64,000 nt of DNA from Sinelater perroti. Taxonomy: Eukaryota; Arthropoda; Insecta; Coleoptera; Elateridae. The stretch covers positions 3,682,001 through 3,746,000 of the forward strand of contig JARFIY010000299.1 in NCBI GenBank assembly GCA_036346155.1, written 5' to 3'. The position numbers were made by a program, and so were the translations under genes. How positions within the stretch are numbered: the stretch's first letter is position 1; the number at the start of each line of letters is the position of its first letter. Positions 32,047-42,700 of the stretch are shown piece by piece. Under the pieces are notes generated by a model, which ran no database searches, was not told the DNA's origin, and was given only the letters and a program-made list of their open reading frames with translations.

Positions 32047-32770
32047 CTTGCTGCCTTCTTTTTGGTCTGATTTTTAGTCTGGTTGCTATGGGTTTTTAAT
32101 TTGTATATCTTTTTATTGTCGTTTTGGGGTCGCTCCTGTGAAAGTGTCCATACCATCTGATTCGTAGTGATTTCATAGTTTGCTGTGTCTTCTTGTAGTA
32201 TGTTTCTTATTTAAACATTCATCGGCCGTCTGTATTCTTCTTCTTCCGTTTTCTTGGGGCTTATTATTTTTCTAATGATGTTACGTTCTAAAGATCTTCA
32301 GTTTTTCTCGTCTTTCTTTGTTAGGTTTATTGTTTCACTAGTGTAAGTTACCAACGGTCGGATTGTTGATTTATACACCTTAATCTTCAAAGTTTTACTC
32401 AAGTTTCTATTGTGTAGCAGGTTTTTAAAGATGTAATAGCCTTGATTTCCTGCTTGTATGCGTTCTTGGATTTTTTGCTTCTGTCGCTACTTTCGTTAAT
32501 TCGTACTTCTAAACATATGAACTTCTCTATTCTTTCAAACACGTGTTTCCACACTGTGATATTTCTTGTATTTGTTTTTGTCTGCTGCTTATCATGTATT
32601 TAGTTTTGTTCTCGTTTATTATTAAGCCTTCTTCTTCCAGATTCAGTGTTGTGTCAATCAAGTTTTCTCTACTTCTTGCTACGATCATTATGTCGTGGAG
32701 TTATGCAATTAATTGTATCAATTTGTTTGCGATAGTTCCTTTAATGTTTATAGTCGAGTCAAATTAGCAA
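32047..32770 (-). mobile_element. RTE-like LINE relic, RT C-terminal part
   Basis: The minus strand reads RENLIDTTLNLEEEGLIINE then NKTKYMISSRQKQ (near 32,600-32,690), RIQAGNQGYYIFKNLLHNRN (near 32,420), TIRPLVTYTSETINLTKKDE (near 32,330) and MVWTLSQERPQNDNKKIYKL (32,090-32,156). These are post-YADD, thumb and basic tail blocks of an RTE-like reverse transcriptase. The frame is broken repeatedly. The 3' end is cut by, or fused to, the Jockey fragment at 32,046. Confidence 0.65.
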
Positions 32771-32952
32771 CAAAAACGCTAAAAGCTCGACATTTTTTTG
32801 TGAATACACGTATCGAGGCGTTCCAAAGCGCATTCAATTCGTAAAAGCCCCAGAAAAATGCTACCATATATTTTTTTGTTATAATGCGAAAGTGCATTTG
32901 TTCACGCAAAAAATGCATTTATTTGATGCAATCCCGTTACTTGGGATTTTTT

Positions 32953-33431
32953 GGAGTCACTGATTACAAATATAATGTTTAGAAATTGTCCCGATGCACT
33001 TGAGGGGCATAATTCTGGGGATGGGGGTGATTTCAGGAAATTACTTCAAATTTGTTTGTTTTCCGAGTTTAAACCGTTTCAATAAGGAAGGGCTTTTGGG
33101 TTGCTGATAACGAATACGATCTTTAAAAAGTGCCCCAATGCACTTGGAGGGAAACATAATCCTAGGGATGGAGTCGATTTTGGGGAGTAACCTCAAATTT
33201 GTTTGTTTTTCGAGTTTAAACTGTCTATACAAGTTTTCGGGGCGCTGAACACAAATATGATACTCAGAAAGAGCCCAATACACTTGGGAGGGGGGGTTAA
33301 TAATTCTGGGAGTGGGGGTGTTTTAGAGAATTGCCTCAACTTTGTTTGTGTTCCGAGTTGAAACTGTCTGAATAAGGGTTTTTGTCGTCGCTGATAATGA
33401 TGTTGATTCTCAAATTAAGCTCCAATGCACC
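32953..33431 (+). repeat. Tandem repeat array, ~144-bp unit, at least 3 copies
   Basis: Three full units and a part of a fourth follow each other. The marker (G/A)CTGA falls at 32,959, 33,103, 33,244 and 33,390, giving periods of 144, 141 and 146. Each unit carries CCAATGCACTTGG-like, ATAATTCTGGG-like and CAAATTTGTTTGTTTTCCGA-like blocks in the same order. The 80-codon minus-strand frame at 33041-33283 simply runs through two units. The fourth unit is cut after CCAATGCAC, where the palindrome begins. Confidence 0.8.
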
Positions 33432-34685
33432 AAAGTGAAAAATGCCCTGGGCACTTTGGGGAAAGGAGATCTTGGGGCACAAGGGTACGACTAGGGCATT
33501 GTTTCATTTAAATATGATACGATTTGAATTATTTCCAAAAACAATTTTACAGATATTACAACGAAAAAAATTTGCTTGCTCACAGACAACCCTTTCAAGG
33601 TGGTCGCTTATCAGCAGTATTAAATAAATATGGGTTTTCAATTTTTTTTCAAGGTTTACACACGTTTTGTTTTCAGTAAAAACGTAAGTCAGTAAAAAAG
33701 AAAATCGGTTTCAGCGCATGTGAGTTTCGGTTAAAAAAGTTCGGTGAGGTGTCGGATAATCGGGAAACCAAGATTCGTCAGTTTGTCATTGACCACACGG
33801 TAGATATTTGCCATAATGTAAAAAAATGTCATAAAACGGTCATTTTTTTGCAAAAGGGCCATATTCAAATTTCAAGGTGCGTGGGCTGCCGTTGTAATTT
33901 GGCAACCAAGCATTCAATCGTTACAATCGATAGCTCATTGGAAAGAGCATTTTAAGTACAACAAAAATGTGTTTTGGCTCATTATGTTGCACATAATACA
34001 TTTTTTTGCAAAAACTTTGCACATGTGTAACATGCCAAATGCTTTTTGCAAAAAAATGCATTGTATGCAACGGATTCCTGTTGGAGCCAGAACACATTTT
34101 TGTTGCACTTGAAACGCTCTTTTGAACGAGTTATCAATTGTAACCAATGGATGCGTGGTTGCCAAGTTACAGCGGCAGCATTTTCCTAAAATTCAGTAGT
34201 TTCCGATTCAGCTCATGGTAAATATTTTATTTTTTAGCTTATTAAAATAAATATATATTTATATAATTATTATTGCAACAGAGAAGATTGATTGTGAAAA
34301 TTAAATTATTGTAACGTTTTTATTTTGAAATCTGTTGCTCAAAATAACTATCATTGCTTTATGAAAATTTCAGATTAATTTGATAAAAGAAAAATGCTAA
34401 TTCAAATTTGAAGACATTTTATCACATTTGACTTTTTTTTACTTAAAATAGAACCTTGGAAACCAATTTTTAAACCTTGAAAACCCCTATTTATTTAATA
34501 CTGTTAAAACGTGGACGCTTATAGGGTCCGTGTGCAGGCAAAATTTTTTTTGTAATGACATCTGGAAAAATCGTTTTTGAAAATAATTAAAATTGAATCA
34601 TACTCAAATGAAAAAATGCCGTTCGCGTACCCCAGGTACCCTAGGTATCCTTTCCCCAAAGTGCTCTAATACATTTTCTCACTTT
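33432..34685. mobile_element. 1.25-kb imperfect palindrome, foldback-like element
   Basis: The first ~230 bases (33,432-33,660) match the reverse complement of the last ~230 (34,450-34,685). Both start AAAGTGA.AAAATG and contain CACTTTGGGGAAAGGA and CAGTATTAAATAAATA. A second, tighter inverted repeat lies inside: 33,885-34,022 against 34,030-34,179, sharing TTGGCAACCA and TACAACAAAAATGTGTT-like blocks at roughly 80% by eye. Between the levels the sides are not clearly related. No transposase is visible. The 144-bp repeat resumes in the original orientation after 34,685, so the unit looks inserted. A foldback or long-TIR DNA element is the best guess; local rearrangement is the alternative. 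Confidence 0.7.
33885..34179. repeat. Inner inverted repeat of the palindrome
   Basis: Arms of ~140-145 bases run from GCTGCCG (33,885) to CGGCAGC (34,179, complement) and meet near 34,026. Differences between arms are scattered substitutions and small indels. Transcribed, it would fold into a long hairpin. Confidence 0.75.
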
Positions 34686-34760
34686 TAAACTACGATTCAA
34701 AATTAGGACTAGTGACAAATATGATGTTCTCACATTCAAGTTTATAAATTTTTAATGTGT
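34686..34760 (+). repeat. Remnant of the ~144-bp tandem unit right of the palindrome
   Basis: TTAAACTACGATTCAAAATTAGGACTAG followed by TGACAAATATGATGTTCTCA matches the end of one unit and the start of the next (TTTAAACTGTCTGAATAAGG ... CTGAACACAAATATGATACTCA), in the same orientation as the left array. Confidence 0.55.
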
Positions 34761-35249
34761 CCCTCCGCCGGATGCATGAATGACATCTAGATGGTAGTAA
34801 CTGTGAGACAGTTTCTTAGATTATTCAAAGTTGTTGGTAGAGGTGGTACATAAACAGCATTTTTACGAACTTCCACAAGAAAAAGTCGTAAAGTGTGGGA
34901 TTAGGAAATCTTGAGGCTAGCGTATGTACCAAGTCTTCATTCTTCATGCGACTTATCCAACCTCGAGGCAAAAATTCATTTAGAAAATGCCAAACACCTT
35001 GGTACCAACAGGGTTGGAAATTGAAAAATATAGCCCTATAAAATTAAGTCCACTATTTTTAATGTGTAAAATATATAAATAATTAATACTACAACTTTTC
35101 GCAATAATTCCGTCATTATTTTTTTCCAAAGTCTAGGTAATTAATTTCTTTTTGGGGTAAAATTTTATTTTACGGTATATTTAAAATGATGTTTGACAGC
35201 ACTTTTCTACTTTACTATGTATTTTATTGTTGATTAATGTAATTACATT
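34761..35249. other. No gene recognised
   Basis: AT-rich DNA without recognisable coding, RNA or repeat feature. Confidence 0.45.
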
Positions 35250-35780
35250 AGCAGTATATTTAGCATACACTTCTCTTCGTCACTTCTGGTCCATTGTGGA
35301 ATGAGTGCTGTTTCATCGTGTATAGGAGGTACTTGCTGATTTGAGTTTTTATATGTACTTAATTGGGTTCTAAATCTAATTACCAAATCTGTTTAGACTG
35401 CTGACATAGTTAAACTGATTAATTGCTCTATTTAAAGCTGTTTTATCCGGCGGGACGTGTGTTTGATGTTCTTATCCTTGTGACTGCTACAAGTTTTTTG
35501 ATCTTGTTGGAAATATTAGAAGTTTAGTTTTGTAGTTGCTGTAGCGTGTTAAGATACCAGTGTAAGATTGGCAATTAGGTATGTTAACACCTCATCTACT
35601 TCAGCTAAACTTTTAAGACTTGTATTTCGGTTTATGTTTTCTTCTATTTTAGTTCAATGTTTTTTACAGTTAGTTTTCTTATTATGTAGTCAGAGGAGGT
35701 TTTTGTTTGAATAATAAGGCTGCCCATCATCGCTGTTATTGGTGAATGGTTAGAGGAGTGGTCGTAACTGGGACCCATTT
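35250..35780 (-). mobile_element. Jockey-clade LINE relic, endonuclease end and linker
   Basis: The minus strand reads DHSPITAMMGSLIIQTK (near 35,745, end of the APE endonuclease). It continues with RNTSLKSLAEVDEVLTYLIA (near 35,600) and KHTSRRIKQL / PPDKTALNRAINQF (near 35,440), the linker between endonuclease and RT in Jockey elements. It is separated from the endonuclease start at 36,079 by ~300 bases containing a small inverted repeat. No RT palm follows to the left. Frames are broken. Confidence 0.5.
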
Positions 35781-35786
35781 TTATTA

Positions 35787-35917
35787 ACTACCGAAAGCGT
35801 GCTAACGATTAAGAGGTAGGCTCAAGTACTCCAGGCCAAAACAAAGCATGAGTCCAATTTTCAACCAAATTGGACAATTTTTTTTATCGTGTTAGTTAAA
35901 GCTTTCGGTAGTTGCAA
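35787..35917. repeat. 131-bp inverted-repeat unit inside the Jockey relic
   Basis: AACTACCGAAAGC at the left and GCTTTCGGTAGTT at the right are exact complements, followed inward by partly matching GCTAAC/GTTAG blocks. The unit lies where the middle of the Jockey endonuclease should be. It may be a small MITE-like insertion. Confidence 0.5.
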
Positions 35918-36078
35918 ATTTTGATTTACACCCTTCTAGTTTACAACGAGGAAGACAGGAATTTTGTTCTGGTTGGTAATTTTGGGCACCAATTGAAAGA
36001 CAAAAATAATTTTTTTCTTAGATAAGATTTGCTAATTTTCTGCAATTTTTTGAGGGCACCTTCTATGGTGAAAACACT

Positions 36079-36309
36079 TCAATTATTTCTAAATGTTGTG
36101 CCGAGGAAGGCAACATGCTGAAGCAATTCTTCAGTCGTGAAATTATCGTAATTTATTTTGTGTTTGGGTAGTTCTCTATAACAGACTGTATTTTTGATTA
36201 TTATAGCAGTATCAGCATGTTTAATATTGTCTGAATGATTTGTATAAAACGTAGTGCGTTGGGGCATATTGAAGTCGGCTCTATCTGTAAAGTATATTTC
36301 ACTTACCAA
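36079..36309 (-). pseudogene. Jockey endonuclease N-terminal fragment
   Basis: The frame reads SEIYFTDRADFNMPQRTTFY then TNHSDNIKHADTAIIIKNTV and RELPKH. This follows the Jockey APE endonuclease pattern 'SETHFT....F..P.Y..YHTNHPD...HGGTAI.IK..I.H.ELP'. The catalytic Glu in the SE(T/I)xF block is present. The start of the domain and the rest are missing or in other frames. It lies in sequence with the ORF1 remains to its right. Confidence 0.65.
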
Positions 36310-36339
36310 CCTGCTTAAAATTGAATTACGATGAAGAAA

Positions 36340-36760
36340 ATTTTACTTTATCTTGTGTTGTAAAAAGCCAGTGGCATTCCACTCATAAAGGGTTGAAGCT
36401 TGTTTAACATCATGCTGATTTGTTGGATTAGTTAATTGAACATGGACTTGAATTCTTCCAAAAATGTGGTTGTCTTATTTGTTGTTTAGTCTTTGTCATA
36501 ACTGATGTCTTGCTGGTAATATTGATGGAGTGGCGGTACTGCTGTTATCATGCTTATCGTAGAGGCAATTGTGTTGGTTGATTGTTGTTGGATATTTAGC
36601 CTCTTGTTTGCATTGTGGGCCTTAAAGAGACTGTGGTAGAATTTACAGTCGTTTTTTACGGTTGATGATATTGTGTACTCCGCATGTTTCACAAAAATAT
36701 GAGGCCTATTACAGTATGTCCATACTGTTGCCATATAATGCACTGGATTATTTCTTTAAT
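36340..36760 (-). pseudogene. Jockey ORF1 (gag-like) zinc-knuckle fragment
   Basis: The minus strand reads QQYGHT and, one frame over, TYCNRPHIFVKHAE (36,690-36,740), the gag-like CCHC region of Jockey ORF1 ('CQ.YGHT..YCN.P..CVKCG'). ANKRL-type remains of the next knuckle follow. Several Cys are lost. ORF1 proteins bind the element RNA and deliver it to the nucleus. Its position just upstream of the endonuclease fragment on the same strand fits the ORF1-ORF2 order. Confidence 0.5.
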
Positions 36761-39700
36761 TTTTCTTACTGTTTTTATAACATCCGCTTTATTTTTATTA
36801 TTTTATTATGATACTAATTCAATAAAAAATATATTTAGAGATTCTTTCGTTACTCTACGTCTCAAACTTAACAATGTTTTGAACTTTGTCCCCTCTATTT
36901 GTCAATTCTTATTAAATTTTTTTTGTTTAGGTGATGTAATGTTTTAACACTATTTTATATCTTTTAGAAGTATTTCTATAAGTATCATCAAATTGGTGGA
37001 AGCTTTAATATTTTATTTTTGTTTGAATTTATATTTTAATTAAACGCTGAATTTGTTGTTTAAGTGGTCATTTTTAGTTGATTTGGAGTTCGCCCTTATT
37101 TTTCTTTTTTTAGCTTTTTTAACTTTTGTCGCGGATTTTTACCTTTCACATTTTCAGTTAGTTTGAATTGGTTGCGGAAATACTTTGCGAATTTTATGAT
37201 AACACCCCATATGGCATAATTTACAGAAAACAACGGTTCGTTGTAGTTAATTCCAGGTCTATTAGCAGCCTGTTTATACTTAATTTACCTTTGTTGACTT
37301 TCTTTGTTATCACTACATTAATAACGGTACCCATATATTCACAGCAGTCACTTTCGTAACGAGCACGGGCATTTGATCGACATTCATACGATATAAAATT
37401 AAAGTGGATACTCGTAGATTATGTTGAAAAATGAGGTGAAATTTGAATCAGAATGAATGTTTTCAATAGGATTCTAAAAACTTCTCGATCTAACCTCGTG
37501 TTCTTACTTTAGCTTTTGTATTGACTACACTTATTTTAAATACATGCAAATCAACAAGTACTTTATGCAGCTGTCTATTTACAAATTGCTGAGAGAAGTG
37601 AAGAATCCACATCGTTATGGGCAAAATCCGTGTAGTATTTATTACGTGTGCAAACTTTGATTGAAGCTAAATTTGTACATTGTCTCTGCTTATTTTTGGG
37701 CGGTAAAAATTACAGAATTTTTTTAAACATATATCGCTCGTTGTGTTGGCAAAATACTAAAACTTGCCGAGGTTAAAAGGCAAAAAAGAATTGGTAAAAT
37801 TCAGAGAGTTAACTTAAGGCAAGAAGATCTGTCAAAGATCTAGATGAGGATGATAAGTGTAATTGTATGGTTGTTATTTTTTATAACAATCTGGTATATA
37901 ATATAACATAGTCGTCATCATCATTTTGTTCTAAAGGAAATAAACAACCTACTCAATTTTAGACTGTTAAAGCGGCATTTTTAAAACAGAGTAAGCGATG
38001 GACACATCTGTTACCTTCAATGCAGCTTCTTAGTGGTGGGGTTGTCTAATAATCTTGATTGAAAACGAATCAACAATTTAGCCATTCCAGAAACAAAAAA
38101 CCTAAGATTCAATTCTTCTGTCACTTTCTATAAAAAGTTCTTTATAACTGAGGCAGTTAAAGATAACAATGACAAAATGTTGGATAATATTTATCTGTCC
38201 CAGTTTATTATAGTGTTGAAGCTTTTTATGTCCTCCTACAATTGTTACTCAGGTTCAACTGTCGTTAGCAGTCGATCTAACTTTTGCAAACCTAAATTGA
38301 GAGCTATAAGATACTCTAGATAACTCTCTTAAAGAGTTTGACAAGAAAGTGATTGTATACCTAAGTATTTCTAAAATGCCAGTATTTTTTTTTGGAGATG
38401 AGTACTACCTTAGTACTTTTTTAAAATAATAGAACATTTTAAATATTTAAATGTTCTAAATTTGTAATAATTTCAAAGACATTAATGAGGTTTTAATTTT
38501 ATCCAGGCAACTGCAAGTTCTTTGCAGATTAAACGGCAGTATGTGGTTATTTTTGAGAATGTTATGTTAGTCTTATGTTAGAAGTTTTGTCATCAGTCCA
38601 ATGTCAAAAAAGATTTCATTAAGTTTAAAAGCGTTACATATCACTAGGACTTTTTTTGCTGCCTCCCGTTCTAGTAGTTTTTACAGCTGTTTATGAGATC
38701 AAGTAGATTATTCTTTAGCGTTTTATATTCCACAAAACTTCTTGCCTGTCAGCTTCTTTCTAATTGTATTACAGTTGACTCTTCCTTTCTTAATGCCTGG
38801 TCCCACAAATATTGTTATTGTGTTGAGTGGAAACCATAAAACATTTATAGATAGCTGACCAGAGCTTGTTTAATGCCTATATTCCTTTTATTGCGTCAGT
38901 CGGAACGTAGTGGTTCGTATAACTATAGCAACTGTTGACATACCTCTATATGTTTCTGCTTCTAACGAATAGTAAATTGTGAGCAATATTTTGTCATCTT
39001 TAGGTTTCTATTAATGGAGTACAAACGCTGAATAATGTATGATTTACGCGCATTTTCTCAACCACGCCACCCATCACTACCCATAATTGTTTGCTTTTGT
39101 CGTTTTTTGCTTTGTTCACAACTTCACTCGCTACCATTATTTCGTACGTTCTAGCAGCGCCATCTGGTGGCATTATGTGACACTATAGTCTATATTCACA
39201 TACACGTGTTTTTTAATCTGCGACGCAACTAGAATCCATTTTGGAAGGCCCTACATAATTATTAGGCTCTAATACCACTGGAAGTTTTTGCCTATAAGTT
39301 TGTGTTCTTGTCATTTCTTTTGGATACCCCATAGAATCCATTTCGGCATTACCCCTTCCCACGCAGATTAAATAATGCTGTTTTATGTGCAACCATTCTG
39401 TTGGATCAGTGCATTTTTTTAATGCCAAACTGCATATAATATTCTAGATTTTTATATCTTCTCCTACAATATTTATCTTAGTTTTTGTGGTTGGCAAAAT
39501 AATACTAGGGTTAATTAATAGTAATTGAACATTCTAAACTAAACATACAAATAGCCTAAGAAATAAAAAGTATTCGTAACTTAATAAACTTTGTAAAATA
39601 AACCGAAACAATGATATGAATACTTTTTTATATTACAAAAGCTTGTCAGTGATGTTAACTAACATAAGCGTTGAAGTACAAAGCTGAAAAGTTGTCATTA

Positions 39701-39945
39701 CAAGCGAAGGAAATTAGTAAAATTATTTTTTAAACAAAAATGTAATTATTTTCGAATAAATGTTTAAACCGCCTAGTTTTAAATATTTAAAGCACTTGGA
39801 AGTTGCTATCCCACTTTCCATATTAAAAGTTAAAGCAGAACTGCTCGAATCAATAAACCAAGTGGCAACAGCAATTAAGTGAAAATAAATTACGCCCAAC
39901 AAACATACAAATTAGGACAATTTAGGTAGGGCGGCAAAAAACGAG
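36761..39945. other. AT-rich stretch, no gene recognised
   Basis: Over 3 kb without a recognisable gene. A 71-codon minus-strand frame at 39213-39428 (rich in charged residues, with VGRGNAEMDSMGYPKEMTR) is less AT-driven than its neighbours, but I do not recognise it; it could be an exon or repeat scrap. The plus-strand frame at 36684-36947 lies antisense to Jockey ORF1 at its left end. Confidence 0.45.
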
Positions 39946-40070
39946 GCAATTAAAAATTAAAGCCGAGGTGAATAAATGATGGTGTCAACCAGTAAAGTAT
40001 CGATTCGGGTATTGTTGTGTTTTAATTCAAGAAAGCGTTCAATTAGCCGAAAAGTAACGAACGATAATGC
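39946..40070 (+). repeat. Dispersed repeat, copy 1
   Basis: About 125 bases are clearly related to 57,583-57,708, including the shared block GATGGTGTCAACCAG and flanking AATTAAAGCCGA and GTATCGATT. No coding potential is apparent. The nature of the family is unknown; a MITE, a SINE or a piece of a larger element would fit. Confidence 0.65.
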
Positions 40071-40552
40071 GTTTGTTGATAAAGTACACTAAAATTGCTG
40101 ATTATTAGCTGTTTTATTAGTAGTTATGCCGGTAAATTAAATTTGATGTTGTTCAGCCGTGGCAAAGCTTAGTTACTTCTAACATCTGCCGGTCAGAAAT
40201 TGGACATTAAAAAATTATTGAAAAGTATACATTTAAGAGAATTTTACCTTTACCTTGGTTGATAATATAAAAAGTATACTTTTGGTTCAACTTATGTTTC
40301 TGTGCCAGACTTAAAAAACTTTTGTGCGATTATTACAATTTATATGTACAGTCAAGTCTTTAAAATAAATTTCACCAATAGAAAGCTTTAATTGCCCCCC
40401 CTTAACATGCCTTAAAACCATTTTACTTTAATGATGGAAAACAAAAATAAAAAAGTTTAATAGACTTTTAGATGCAGTTTTTTCAATCATTCCAACTACC
40501 CCCTAAGAAATTTTTCTTAGAAGCTTTCTTTTAGTAGAGCTATTTTTGTGGG
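40071..40552. other. No gene recognised
   Basis: AT-rich with homopolymer runs; no recognisable feature. Confidence 0.45.
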
Positions 40553-40849
40553 TGGCAATGTCTCAGGATATGTTGACACGTGATGGCGCCATGTATTTCT
40601 AACCATAAGGGACACTCTTTGTGACCGTTTATTTTTCAATCGGGGCGTTGTTACATCAGCGATCTTCCAGTGGGCAAACACACTCCTAAAGATGTGTTCT
40701 CAGCAGCCACAGAATTATGGCGACAACATTGTGAAAATATGTACGTTTAGATGGAGATTACGTTGAAGAATTAACAGAACTTTTAACTTTTTTGAATAAG
40801 TGCTTTTTCAGAAAAATATATAGAGACCTTAGAACTTGAACACATTTTA
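40553..40849 (+). mobile_element. mariner-B copy 2, truncated at left, same internal deletion
   Basis: Matches mariner-B copy 1 from ~12,773 to 13,054. It includes ATGTTGACACGTGATG, the fused catalytic-domain deletion junction, TGTTACATCAGCGA and the right end CCTTAGAACTTGAA. It is followed by TA (40850-40851), the expected target dinucleotide. The left part, with the HTH and left inverted repeat, is absent. The C-terminal peptide block (TFRWRLR / RLDGDYVEE) is recognisable but out of frame. Confidence 0.75.
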
Positions 40850-42179
40850 TATAACTTTGTCTGTACCCGTTATAATATGTGTTCTAATACAACTTTATTT
40901 TATTTAACAAAGAAAGAAATTTTCTAAATTTCATTAAATTAAATGAACTTGCAGCCCTAAGAAATCCATAGGCTTACTTCTGTCCTGTTTTTATTACCTC
41001 ATTTTATTTTCTCTTTGGATTATGTAATTTGATATATATTAGCACACTAGGCCTAAGATTTTTAGTTTATTTCTTTGTTTTATCTTCTGAAACCATATAG
41101 ACAAGATTTTTTGCTAAGAAATTCTGCTAAAATAACTATCTGAAAAATACAAAAGCATTAGCCCATTACTGTTTCTCACTAATTACAAATTCAAAAATAT
41201 CGTCTTGGCTTTTCCATTGCCTCATAGTTAATCACGTAATCTTATTCTTCATAGTCTACTCTTACAATTTTGAACTACATCTAATTGCGAGATGATAAGG
41301 CTTTCCATGATTAAGGTAACCTAATGTTATAAGTTATGAGAAGATTATTGCTTTCGTTCCTTGTTTGTAATTTTAGAATTTACATGCTGTAAGATACTGC
41401 TATCCATTTAGATAACCATTTTTTTAAATGAGATTCCCTTGCTCATATCTGTCCAAGCTAAAAAATTCTGTTATGTTTTTGGTTTCCACCTAAAATCCAG
41501 TTTTTTGCCATTAGTTACTTATAAAAAGAAATATTGTAAGCTCAACTGGTTGTTAATTTCTTTTTGAACTCTTCAATGACCAATGTAATGTTTTGCCCGT
41601 TTGGAAACTCGCTATTAGTTACTGAGTAAAGAACGAGACGATTAATATGCACCGCCTTCGACTTACATAACAACTTCTTGTAGTTTGTTTTTTCTATGAT
41701 ATGTTACTAAATTGTAGATTGCACAATAACCAGAATTTCCTTTTAGGTATAACGTCCAGTGGTCTCACGAACGACAGATCAGTAAGCCATCAGGAATAGA
41801 CAAATGCATTGATCTCAGTCTTGTTGGTATTCAGATACAAACATTGCATGCTTCATTATTTTTAGATCTGGAAGATTTGTTCTAGTCTTGTTAATTCCTA
41901 ATAATCAACATAACCCCTCAAAAAGAGTTTATTCAAAATTGGACCATTGATTTAAATTAACGTGCAAGTTTAACACAAAACGACTGCAAAACTCTGACCA
42001 ATTTTTTACAAACACAAACATTTCTTGATTTGGCATCTCGTTTGTTTTGGCCAATTTTCTAAAGTAGTCCATAGCAGTAAAAATATATCTGTTGTACTAT
42101 TCATCTTCAAAATAGGTTAGTAACTAACTAATTAACGTATAAATATTATTACTAATTATTTATTTCTACCGGCCTCATC
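40850..42179. other. AT-rich stretch, no gene recognised
   Basis: No recognisable feature. Confidence 0.5.
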
Positions 42180-42700
42180 AAAACGAAGAATGTGTGGAGG
42201 ATGGAATCCTCCATCTATACCGCCACGTCTGACGACTACAGGTGCTTGACTTGATTGAGCATCACTAGCGATTTCAGGCCATGATACGAGACGTTCTGAA
42301 GTACATCACCGAAAAGTAGCTGAAGCAGAAGCTCCATGATAATGACATCCCCATCTTTACAGTGCGGAGGATGGGGAAGGGAATCTGCTGCCGTCCAATG
42401 TCGCTCATAATCCTCAAACTTGAGCAGAACGATAAATGCAAAATAATTTTCAACGCCAGAGATATCTCCGATATGGTTCTTACAATGGAACAATCATATA
42501 AGAAGAAAATGGTTAACCTATACTACCGTTGCTACTGCTTTGGGCACGTACAGCGTTGCTGTTATGCTGGCCCGAAATGTATAAAGTACGGTGAGAACCA
42601 CGACACAGGGACCACATACAGCTGGCTTTAGGAGATGTCCTGCTTCTCCTAAGCCAGTATTCTACCAGACGACGACGGCACCTAGACGAAATTATGTAAC
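42180..42700 (+). pseudogene. LINE ORF1 (gag-like) with degenerate CCHC zinc knuckles
   Basis: The frame at 42362-42631 reads PMSLIILKLEQNDKCKIIFN then ARDISDMVLTMEQSYKKKM. Zinc knuckles follow: CYCFGHVQRCCYAGPKCIKY then GENHDTGTTY. This is the Jockey-type ORF1 pattern of a PRE_C2HC-like domain followed by 'QC.RCQ.FGH....C......C.KC...H...C'. Several zinc ligands are changed. ORF1 would bind element RNA. The sequence to ~43,130 is GC-richer and may be the rest of this element, but no endonuclease or RT is recognisable after it. Confidence 0.6.

Noticed and set aside
33041..33283. 80-codon minus-strand protein
   Set aside because: It runs through two units of the ~144-bp tandem repeat, and its internal repetition reflects the DNA repeat.
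33749..34165. Open frames 33749-33955 (+) and 33935-34165 (-) inside the palindrome as transposase genes
   Set aside because: The two are near-mirror products of the inverted arms (both contain versions of CN/LATKHSIVTID and ATTHPLVTID) and carry no known domain.
36684..36947. 87-codon plus-strand hydrophobic protein
   Set aside because: Its left end is antisense to the Jockey ORF1 zinc-knuckle relic, and the rest is T-rich chance sequence.
39213..39428. 71-codon minus-strand frame as a host exon
   Set aside because: Its composition is plausible, but there is no recognisable domain and no convincing splice sites were worked out. It is mentioned only as an unrecognised frame.
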